Source of the DNA: JAMCYG01 sp027365565
GTDB taxonomy: Archaea; Micrarchaeota; Micrarchaeia; Micrarchaeales; Micrarchaeaceae
Reading direction: 5' to 3'
Length of the DNA stretch: 43,496 bases
Assembly (NCBI GenBank): GCA_027365565.1
Contig: DAHXMI010000002.1
Coordinates: 1-43,496, forward strand
Shown here: in pieces, positions 22,572-29,295 of the stretch
How the letters are laid out: each line of letters begins with the position of its first letter
Numbering within the stretch: the stretch's first letter is position 1
Translations under genes and position numbers: made by a program
The notes under the pieces: generated by a model
Seen by the model: only the letters and a program-made list of their open reading frames with translations
What the model was told of the DNA's origin: nothing
Databases searched by the model: none

Positions 22572-25500
22572 TTACATGAATGTAGAAAGGTTGAACTGCC
22601 TCGTCGGCACAGCCTTTGTGCCGATGCCTCCGAACACGTTCTCTATCTCTTCCCTGATAAGCGCAAGCCTCTGCTTTATGTACGGCTCAAGGTCATACCT
22701 GTCTGCGAGGTTCGTCGCCATCACAAGGTACTTCTCTATGCCTCCCTTCGATATCGTCAGCACGAGCTTGCCCCTGCACCTGGTGCACACCCCAGAGAGC
22801 GGCACGCGCCTGTACTTCGCATTGCACGCTATGCACCTGAACGTCTGCTTCGAGAAAGAGTGCAGGTTGCCTATCAGGTCAGGTATGAAGTGGCTCATGA
22901 TCAGCCTCTTTGCCGAGTCTGCCTTGTCTATGCTCTCCAGCTTGTCCATGAGCCTGAACTGCATTTCCACCTTCTCCTGCATGGTCTTCAGTTTCGTGTA
23001 GACGCTCTGCTTTGGCGAATCAGGTATGGCCTTCGGCGAGCTGGCATGCGTGAACATTATGTTGTTGTATATCGCCTCGCTCTTCAGCCTGTTCGCGACT
23101 ATTTCCACCTTGACGTCCGGCGGTGCGAGGCCGTTGAAAGTGTCATCGTAGAACTTCAGGCCGTATCCGCTCACGGTCTCCATCTCATGCACTTCGTCAT
23201 CCACCTCCTCCGGGTAGACCTTTATGCTCAGTATCAGCGGCGCATCCATGGTGCCTCCGACTGTCGTAGGCAGGTACCTCTTCGAGAAGTTTACCAACGC
23301 GTCGACGAGCAGCATCATGGTGTCCTCGTCGCCGTCGCAGTTTCTCCTCCTTGCCGATATCGTGTAAGGGTGCGCCAGGCCCACCCTGGCCTCCGTGAAC
23401 CCTATTATCCTGCCGAGCACGCCTGCCGAGGTGTGCGGCGAGAGCGTAACCACAAGCTGCCCTATCAAACCTTCCTTCGAGCCTATCCCGTAGTACGGCT
23501 CCAGCTTGTAATAGTCGACGAGCAGCTGGTCCATGAAGTTCGCCACCTTCATCATGTAATCGGCACCGCGGCTGTTTATTATGACATCCTGATGCCTCAT
23601 CTCCACGAGCTGGCTGCCGCTCGTCAGCTCGTTGCCCTCGAAATCCTTGTCATATCCGAGCTCCCTCGCCTTCTCGACGCTGAGGCCTATCTCTTCCGGA
23701 TAGAAATGGGTTATCGGGGCGTCCGTAGCGTCGAACCTCGCGGTTCCGTCCTTGAATATGTAGACGCCGTTTCTGCTTCTGAGTATACCCTTCTCTATCG
23801 GTTCTATCATCTTGTCCGCGCTGCTGATGCCCTTCACGCCCTTGAGCAATCTAGGCATGCCTGCGCCTCCGCCGAGGCTCCCGACCGCCTCATTCATCAT
23901 GGATATAAGGTCTATGCCGTACGGCGCGCTGCCTATCATATCGCCGCCGCAGCTCGGGCACTTGCGCTCAACGCTGGTCTTACCGCACCTCTTGCACACC
24001 CTCTCGACTACGCCGCGTACCATGTGCTCCTTGCAGTACGGATATATCATTATCTCCTTCCCGGTTGGGCACCTGTACCTGACGACCTCTGCGCTCAGCT
24101 TGTTGTCGCCGAATTTCTTCGTCGCTATGAGGTATGCCTTGTAAAGGTTCCTCTCCTTGCCTCCGTATTCCCCTATCGGGAAGAGAATGTTCGGCGCGGG
24201 CTTCATCAGCCTCTCCCTCGCCTTCTCGGGCCTGCCTATCCTGCCTCCGAGGCGCGTCGCCCTTCTCATCACCCTGAATGGTGCATGCGCGTTTATGTTC
24301 TCAAGCGCGGTCTTGTCGTCCGAGTACGTGTCGGCGATGGCTCTCTTGAGGGTCATCTTACCCTCCTTGTCGGCGAATCCCATCGACATGAGAAGCGCCT
24401 GCGCGTCGCCTCCTCTGATCGTTATTGTGGTGCCGTCGTCATAATGGGGTATGCACAGCTTTTCAATCGGGTCCCTGGCGGAGTCTGCACCTTCCTTTAT
24501 CCTAAGCTCCCTAATCATGAACAGGGAGTCGGAGTCGACCTCGGCCTTTGCCATGCTCCTTGCGAGTTCCCTGAGTTCTGCCGTGTCGAGGTCCGAGTAG
24601 TCGTATATGAAGAGCGGATGCATCGGCACCCCGAACCTGTTCGACAGTTCCAGTGCCTCCTTGAATGTGCCTGGAGCCGGCATAGCCCCCTCATAGCCCT
24701 TGCCCTTGAGCTGCTCGTACCAGTACTCTTCCACGTAGCTCGTGGGTAGCATGGGGGTGTTCGTCTTCTTGAAGTCGCCGTACGTCACCAGCATGTCGCC
24801 GACCGAAAGTACCTTTGTCACAAGGCTCCTTATCTCGTTTGCCTTCTCCGCGCTGTTGACCCTGAAGGCCTCCCCATTTGAGAGCTTGACAAAAGGCCCC
24901 TCTATGCTGTCTACGGGCATCGATATGCAGCCCTTGCCCGGGTTCTCCACTTTTACCTGCGTGCCTGTCGCCACGAACTCGTCAAGTATTATCATCGTTG
25001 CCGGGCTGAATCCCTTTGCGGCTATTCCTGTCAACCTCGACCTTCCATACCTGAGGCGGAACGCGCCCCGCGCGTCCGGGTAAGATAATATCGGCCTTCC
25101 CCCGACAAGATCCTGCAGGAAGACGCTGCTCTTCTTATCGGAAGATTTCTCGGCGCTCTTTTCCTGGGGCTTGCTTACCTTTATTATGTTGTTCAGCCAG
25201 CTCCAGTCCAGGCCCGCAGCCTTCGTGTACTTAAGAACGTTCTTCGCCTTCTGCGCTATCCCCTCGCATACTACCAGACCGAGCGCGCCCCTTATCTTGT
25301 TTGGTATAAACTCCTCTTTTCCTTCCGCATCGAGCCTCTTCACATTCCTGTGGACGTTCATCTCGAGGTCGTGCGTGGCCAGCCCGTCCACGCATACGGG
25401 GCAGTTCTCCAATATGACCCGGACATCCTCATCGCTCGGCCTGTATTGTAGGTTGGTTATCCTCGAATCGTACAGGTCTATCTCTTCCACGTACCTGTCC

Positions 25501-26024
25501 ACCTCTGCCTGCTGCGGTTTGTATGCGTCTACTCCCAGAATCTGCCTTCCCAAATCGGCAAGGCCGACCGACAGTGCCGCGGCTGTGCCTCCAGCTCCTC
25601 TTATCGGGCCTGCGTACACAACTGCCGCATACGTCGACCCGTCTGGATTCTTGTGGAGCTTTACGCCCTGCACTCCTTCTGTAGGTGCAACCAGGACGCC
25701 ATCTGTCAGCACGGACAATCCTGCCCTCAATGCGAGCGTCAGCTGCTCCTCCACGCCGTTTCTCTTGAACCTGGGATTGATGCACAGCTCCTTCACGATG
25801 TCGAACGCGAGCGCCCTTGTGGACTGCCCGATCGACTTGCTCCTTATGAGGTCTGCGAGTCCGTCAACGTTCAGTATTCCCTCCACTCTCGACGCGAGGT
25901 CAGGCGCTGGCTTTATCTCCACGAACGTCTCCGGATCAAATCCGCGGTTGCGCGCCTTCGTGGCCACTGCGTAAGCCTGGTCGAAATTTGCTGCAAGCGC
26001 ATCGAAGTACGAATTTATATCCAT
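22572..26024 (-). CDS. polC: DNA polymerase D large subunit DP2
   Basis: Catalytic subunit of the archaeal replicative polymerase PolD, 1150 residues without inteins. The catalytic stretch RRRNCDGDEDTMMLLVDAL begins near residue 893 and keeps the paired acidic residues; RYLPTTVGGTMDAPL follows as in other DP2 proteins. Zinc modules are CPVCVDGLATHDLEMNVH near 210, CKRCGK...CPSCGG near 675-692, and CIAC...CTRC near 1060-1080. The C-terminal tail ends RQFNLSTFM. The inter-domain region around 285-300 is Lys/Ser-rich. ATG 26024 lies four bases after the DP1 stop, so both subunits come from one message. Confidence 0.98.
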   Translation of the reverse strand: MDINSYFDALAANFDQAYAVATKARNRGFDPETFVEIKPAPDLASRVEGILNVDGLADLIRSKSIGQSTRALAFDIVKELCINPRFKRNGVEEQLTLALRAGLSVLTDGVLVAPTEGVQGVKLHKNPDGSTYAAVVYAGPIRGAGGTAAALSVGLADLGRQILGVDAYKPQQAEVDRYVEEIDLYDSRITNLQYRPSDEDVRVILENCPVCVDGLATHDLEMNVHRNVKRLDAEGKEEFIPNKIRGALGLVVCEGIAQKAKNVLKYTKAAGLDWSWLNNIIKVSKPQEKSAEKSSDKKSSVFLQDLVGGRPILSYPDARGAFRLRYGRSRLTGIAAKGFSPATMIILDEFVATGTQVKVENPGKGCISMPVDSIEGPFVKLSNGEAFRVNSAEKANEIRSLVTKVLSVGDMLVTYGDFKKTNTPMLPTSYVEEYWYEQLKGKGYEGAMPAPGTFKEALELSNRFGVPMHPLFIYDYSDLDTAELRELARSMAKAEVDSDSLFMIRELRIKEGADSARDPIEKLCIPHYDDGTTITIRGGDAQALLMSMGFADKEGKMTLKRAIADTYSDDKTALENINAHAPFRVMRRATRLGGRIGRPEKARERLMKPAPNILFPIGEYGGKERNLYKAYLIATKKFGDNKLSAEVVRYRCPTGKEIMIYPYCKEHMVRGVVERVCKRCGKTSVERKCPSCGGDMIGSAPYGIDLISMMNEAVGSLGGGAGMPRLLKGVKGISSADKMIEPIEKGILRSRNGVYIFKDGTARFDATDAPITHFYPEEIGLSVEKARELGYDKDFEGNELTSGSQLVEMRHQDVIINSRGADYMMKVANFMDQLLVDYYKLEPYYGIGSKEGLIGQLVVTLSPHTSAGVLGRIIGFTEARVGLAHPYTISARRRNCDGDEDTMMLLVDALVNFSKRYLPTTVGGTMDAPLILSIKVYPEEVDDEVHEMETVSGYGLKFYDDTFNGLAPPDVKVEIVANRLKSEAIYNNIMFTHASSPKAIPDSPKQSVYTKLKTMQEKVEMQFRLMDKLESIDKADSAKRLIMSHFIPDLIGNLHSFSKQTFRCIACNAKYRRVPLSGVCTRCRGKLVLTISKGGIEKYLVMATNLADRYDLEPYIKQRLALIREEIENVFGGIGTKAVPTRQFNLSTFM

Positions 26025-26028
26025 CGGA

Positions 26029-27546
26029 TCAGCCGTTGAAATCCATGTTCACGTAGCCTCCTTTCTTTGCGTCGTACACCGGCATCACGCACGGCGTAGG
26101 CATGTGCCCGAGCTTTACCTGATAATCGGTCCTGGCCTGCCACGTGCCGCTGTTCACCACATCGACGCCGTGATAGTTTGTTATCCCGTTCTTGTGCAGG
26201 TGGCCCATATGTAGTATGTCTGGTATCGTGTCTATGACAAGGTTGTCAGTCCTGCTCGGCACTATAATGTTGCCTCCGTATATCGGCGAGAGGTGCCTTC
26301 TTTTTAGCGTCTCAACCATCGCCTTCTCAGGCATGGAGTAGCTCATGTTCGGCACCGCGCTTATTATCGAATCCAGGGACGTGCCATGGTATGCAAGCAC
26401 CTTTATGCCGTGCAGCGTGAGGTAGCTCGGGTTCGATACGAAATGTATGTTATCCCTCCTGAACTCCTTGAGCATGTCAATGCCTATGGCAGGCTGCGGC
26501 TCGGCCGACTGCACCGCATCGTGATTGCCGGGCAGCACGAACACCTGTATGTAATCAGGTATGTTCTCAAGCAGTTCCGATAGCCTCTTGTACTGCATGT
26601 ATACGTCAAGGATCGCAAGGTCCTTGTCCTGGTTCGGATAGACTCCTATGCCGTCTGCGACGTCGCCAGCCAGCACCATGTACTTTATCTTGCCGGCAAG
26701 GCCCTTCGGCCCTATATCGACGTTGCCATTCAGCCAGTCGACCATCTTGAGGAAGTTCTTTTCCATGAACTTCTTGCTGCCGACATGCACGTCCGACAAG
26801 AATGCGACGGCAAGGTCGTCATCGATAACCTTCCTCTCCTTTATCGGCACGTTCGGGAATATGAGCTCATTGGCAATTACGAACGGGCCGGATATCCTGC
26901 CCTTCACCGCGATTACCTCGTCGTTTATCACTTCGCCTGCAAGCGCGAACAGCGACTTCGCCTTTTCAGAGGTGCCGTTCATGAACATGACTTTTGCATC
27001 GCCGGTCTCATCTTCTATGAGCGCCATTATGTTTCCATTCTTCGTCGTTATCTTGTTGCTGACTATGCCGCAGATTGTTAACTCACGGCCGTTCGTGTAC
27101 GCCTTTATCGACTCTAGATTCGGCACCATGCCGCTTGCAGCGCTGTGGGTGCTGATGAACGGCTTTATCTTCTGCAGCCTGTTCCTGAAATACTCGACGA
27201 AGTCCCCGACGCTGCCTTCAGTCCTGTTGCTCTCCTGCTGCTTGCCGTTGCCTATGCTGTACCTCGCTTCGACCTCTGCAGCTGCGGGCCTGAATCCGGC
27301 CTTCGCCTTTATCTCGAGGGGCACAGGCGCCTTGTCGGTCTTCAACTCCTCTATTATATCCTTGATGACGCCGCTGCCTACTACCTGTATCGCGGAAGGA
27401 TCAGGATATTTCTCGATGAGCTTGCCCGAGACCATATCTATATCTATACCTTCAAGAAGCGCATTGTCCACGTCGGATGACAGCAGAATTCCCTTTCCCT
27501 CAAGCTTCTTGACAAGGTTCCCAACAGCGTTTGCGCCGTCAGCCAT
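26029..27546 (-). CDS. polB: DNA polymerase D small subunit DP1 (3'-5' exonuclease)
   Basis: Proofreading subunit of PolD, 505 residues. An N-terminal helical domain (1-60) is followed by a linker, an OB fold around 150-235 (RELTICGIVSNKITTKNGN) and a calcineurin-like phosphodiesterase domain. All metal motifs are present: LSDVHVGSKKF near 245, LAGDVADG, LPGNHDAVQ near 337, AYHGTSLD and HMGHLHKNG near 443. The exonuclease is therefore expected to be active. ATG 27546 is used rather than a TTG nine codons upstream, since that would extend further into the preceding gene. It lies between UPF0147 and DP2 in one operon. Confidence 0.97.
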   Translation of the reverse strand: MADGANAVGNLVKKLEGKGILLSSDVDNALLEGIDIDMVSGKLIEKYPDPSAIQVVGSGVIKDIIEELKTDKAPVPLEIKAKAGFRPAAAEVEARYSIGNGKQQESNRTEGSVGDFVEYFRNRLQKIKPFISTHSAASGMVPNLESIKAYTNGRELTICGIVSNKITTKNGNIMALIEDETGDAKVMFMNGTSEKAKSLFALAGEVINDEVIAVKGRISGPFVIANELIFPNVPIKERKVIDDDLAVAFLSDVHVGSKKFMEKNFLKMVDWLNGNVDIGPKGLAGKIKYMVLAGDVADGIGVYPNQDKDLAILDVYMQYKRLSELLENIPDYIQVFVLPGNHDAVQSAEPQPAIGIDMLKEFRRDNIHFVSNPSYLTLHGIKVLAYHGTSLDSIISAVPNMSYSMPEKAMVETLKRRHLSPIYGGNIIVPSRTDNLVIDTIPDILHMGHLHKNGITNYHGVDVVNSGTWQARTDYQVKLGHMPTPCVMPVYDAKKGGYVNMDFNG

Positions 27547-27550
27547 GGGA

Positions 27551-27820
27551 TCAGTCCGATTTGATCGATTCAAGCTGGCTGAGTATGCTCCAGATCATGG
27601 TCCTTGCCTGCTGCGGAAGGTTGATGTCGTTGCTCACTTCATCAAGGTTGTATATTGCAGTAGACACCCTCACTATGTACTCACCAGTGGAATTAAGCTC
27701 GTTTCTAGCCTGCGTTATGGCGCTCCTAACATTCTTCGGGACGCTCGTGTCGCTTATCAGCATGTCCATCTGTTTGGTCGCCTGCTCAATAGCCGCGTTT
27801 ATTTCGTCGTCGCTCTTCAT
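27551..27820 (-). CDS. UPF0147 family protein
   Basis: 89-residue all-helical protein. SVPKNVRSAITQARNELN and LPQQARTMIWSILSQLESIK are the two characteristic blocks of UPF0147 (TVPKNVR..A..A...L; .P..aR...w.ils.lE). The function is unknown in all organisms. ATG 27820 follows AAGGTGATGTGC at good spacing; an ATG two codons earlier lies inside the ribosome binding site. It leads the PolD operon, an arrangement that suggests a link to replication, though only by position. Confidence 0.9.
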   Translation of the reverse strand: MKSDDEINAAIEQATKQMDMLISDTSVPKNVRSAITQARNELNSTGEYIVRVSTAIYNLDEVSNDINLPQQARTMIWSILSQLESIKSD

Positions 27821-27870
27821 GCACATCACCTTCCAGCTAAAATTAGCACACTACTGTAGTATTGATACCT

Positions 27871-27882
27871 AAAACATATTTA
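27871..27882 (-). promoter_or_regulatory. TATA box of the UPF0147-DP1-DP2 operon
   Basis: Minus-strand CTATAAATATG lies about 57 bases before ATG 27820, leaving a leader of some 30 bases with AAGGTGAT. No other promoter is visible before DP1 or DP2. Confidence 0.6.
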
Positions 27883-27927
27883 TAGGTGATGCTGTTCGGA
27901 ATAGAGCGGTTGCTTTTTCATAATGCC

Positions 27928-28884
27928 CTAAGCGGATATCGCTATTCCGAAGACGGTCCTGACAAGGAACCCCACGAGCGCGGTTACGAACGCCGTGCCG
28001 AGCGATATCGCGAGCATCTCGAGTATCCTGCTCCTTATGCTCGTGTCGCTTATCACCGCTATGAGCGCGGAGGCCGCAGACAGAACAATCGCCACGAAAA
28101 GGACCGACTCTGCTATGCCGAAGTAGCTGGAGGTGCCAAGTATGAACGGTGATGTGGCAACCAGCGCGCCCAGGAAGTAGAATACGCCAGTGTAGTAGGC
28201 TTCTCTCGATGGCCTGGTCCTCGCCTTGAGTCCGGACCTGAGCGATTCCTCGACAACCTTCTCCGATTTGGAGGAGATGTATGCGCCAGCAGCCATCGAA
28301 AGCGTTCCGGACACCCCAACAATCATGCCTGTAAGCGCTACAGTGAAAGCGTTCGTGGCAACCATGGCTATGCCCGCGACGACCGCAAGTATCTCGACAA
28401 GCCCATCGTTAAGACCGAATACAATGGACTTGGTGTAGTTGAGCACTGCCTCATGCTTCTGCGCCTGCTGCAGCATTATGCTTTCGTGCTCTTCCTCATC
28501 CTTCATTATGTACCTTATCTTCTCGAGCGTGGCCTTGCTGAACTTCTCGCCTTTGACAAGGTTCTTGTAGTCCTCGAGCCCTTCCATCTCGTTCCTTTCC
28601 AACAGCTTCGTGACAAAGGCTATGCCGAATGCCTTCCTGGCCATCATGTATGAGAAGACCTTAAGCCTGAGCGTGAACGGCACGTGCACCTCGTCGATGT
28701 CCTTTATGCCGAGCAGGGATGCCCATATCTTCGCATGCTTGTGCTCCGTGTCCCTGAGCTTCAGTATCAGTTTCTTCAGCTCGCGATCGCTCTCGTGCTT
28801 CGCGGCGCTGTCGTAAAGCATGTAGTCTGATATCTCGTCCCTGAGAAACTTCCCCTCAATTTCCTCGATCTTCCTTCCCACCAT
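27928..28884 (-). CDS. Ferritin-like/VIT1 fusion iron transporter (MbfA-like)
   Basis: 318 residues. An N-terminal ferritin-like (erythrin) four-helix domain spans about 1-145, with di-iron ligands E17, E47 and H50 in RDTEHKHAKIW and the late DEEEHESIM. The C-terminal CCC1/VIT1 domain has five membrane helices from about 150 (VFGLNDGLVEILAVVAGIA; GVSGTLSMAAGAYISSKSE). Bacterial MbfA of the same architecture exports iron and protects against peroxide; vacuolar relatives load iron. ATG 28884. Monocistronic, with an imperfect palindrome at its promoter. With the NRAMP gene at 6-7.4 kb it suggests active control of iron or manganese. Confidence 0.93.
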   Translation of the reverse strand: MVGRKIEEIEGKFLRDEISDYMLYDSAAKHESDRELKKLILKLRDTEHKHAKIWASLLGIKDIDEVHVPFTLRLKVFSYMMARKAFGIAFVTKLLERNEMEGLEDYKNLVKGEKFSKATLEKIRYIMKDEEEHESIMLQQAQKHEAVLNYTKSIVFGLNDGLVEILAVVAGIAMVATNAFTVALTGMIVGVSGTLSMAAGAYISSKSEKVVEESLRSGLKARTRPSREAYYTGVFYFLGALVATSPFILGTSSYFGIAESVLFVAIVLSAASALIAVISDTSIRSRILEMLAISLGTAFVTALVGFLVRTVFGIAISA

Positions 28885-28908
28885 AGGATCGCAATATAGG
28901 ATGAGAAA

Positions 28909-28937
28909 TACCTCTTATTAACATTTCGTGAGATGTT
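28909..28937 (-). promoter_or_regulatory. Promoter and operator-like palindrome of the ferritin-VIT1 gene
   Basis: A minus-strand TATA element (GTTAATAAG) lies about 33 bases before ATG 28884. Overlapping its upstream side at 28920-28937 is the imperfect palindrome AACATTTCG/TGAGATGTT (seven of nine positions symmetric). The position suits a metal-responsive repressor; the regulator is not known. Confidence 0.4.
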
Positions 28938-28966
28938 TTGCCTGGCGGCTTCCAGAATATACTGTT

Positions 28967-28973
28967 AAAAAAA
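28967..28973 (-). terminator. T-run after tRNA-Asp
   Basis: Seven T residues on the minus strand begin two bases after the tRNA-Asp discriminator, a standard archaeal terminator. Confidence 0.6.
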
Positions 28974-28974
28974 G

Positions 28975-29046
28975 CGCCTTGGCCGGGAGTCGGACCCGGG
29001 TCGCGAGCGTGACAGGCTCGTATGCTAACCACTACACCACCAAGGC
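28975..29046 (-). tRNA. tRNA-Asp(GTC)
   Basis: Acceptor GCCTTGG/CCAAGGC with discriminator G (correct for Asp). The anticodon arm CGAGC-CTGTCAC-GCTCG gives GTC. The D-loop AGTGGTTA carries G18G19. The T-stem is CCGGG/CCCGG. 72 bases, no intron, no encoded CCA. Odd: the T-loop is TCCGACT, with C at position 55 instead of the nearly universal T. Confidence 0.95.
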
Positions 29047-29105
29047 GTGTAGGCACAGGTTATTGTGTGCGTAAGGCTATTAACTGTAATGGATATGGAA
29101 TAATA

Positions 29106-29198
29106 TCCCGCTGGGGTGAGTTGAACACCCAACCTACCGGTATCGGCTTTCTAATCCTCAAACTACAGCCGGTCGCTCTGCCATTGAGCTACAGCGGG
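29106..29198 (-). tRNA. tRNA-Tyr(GTA) with a 21-base intron
   Basis: Acceptor CCCGCTG/CAGCGGG, discriminator A, no encoded CCA. The anticodon arm ACCGG-CTGTAG...A-CCGGT gives anticodon GTA. The intron occupies 29142-29162 between positions 37 and 38, the canonical archaeal site. T-stem GGGTG/CACCC with a normal loop TTCAACT. The mature length is 72. Around the splice sites only a relaxed bulge-helix-bulge can be drawn (CTGT against GCCG, with a mismatch; TT/AA in the intron). A TATA box at 29222-29233 is 29 bases upstream. Confidence 0.94.
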
Positions 29199-29261
29199 CG
29201 GATTGTTAGTATTCAGTTGTTACTATTAAATAGCTTTATTGTGTAGGGAATAAAGCGACAG

Positions 29262-29274
29262 TTATATATAAAAT
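29262..29274 (+). promoter_or_regulatory. TATA box of the membrane AAA+ gene
   Basis: TTATATATAAAAT is centred 28 bases before ATG 29296, the spacing expected of a leaderless message. It is separate from the oppositely facing tRNA-Tyr TATA box at 29222-29233. Confidence 0.65.
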
Positions 29275-29295
29275 TAACCAAATATAAACCTATTG

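Noticed and set aside
22860..24749. 629-residue plus-strand open frame
   Set aside because: It is fully antisense to PolD DP2, rich in Arg/His/Leu as expected of a shadow frame, and shows no recognisable domain.
27895..27951. Perfect ten-base inverted repeat TTCGGAATAG...CTATTCCGAA around the end of the ferritin-VIT1 gene
   Set aside because: With a 37-base loop, about one or two such repeats are expected by chance in 43 kb (43,000 x 40 / 4^10). One arm lies in coding sequence and no T-run follows.
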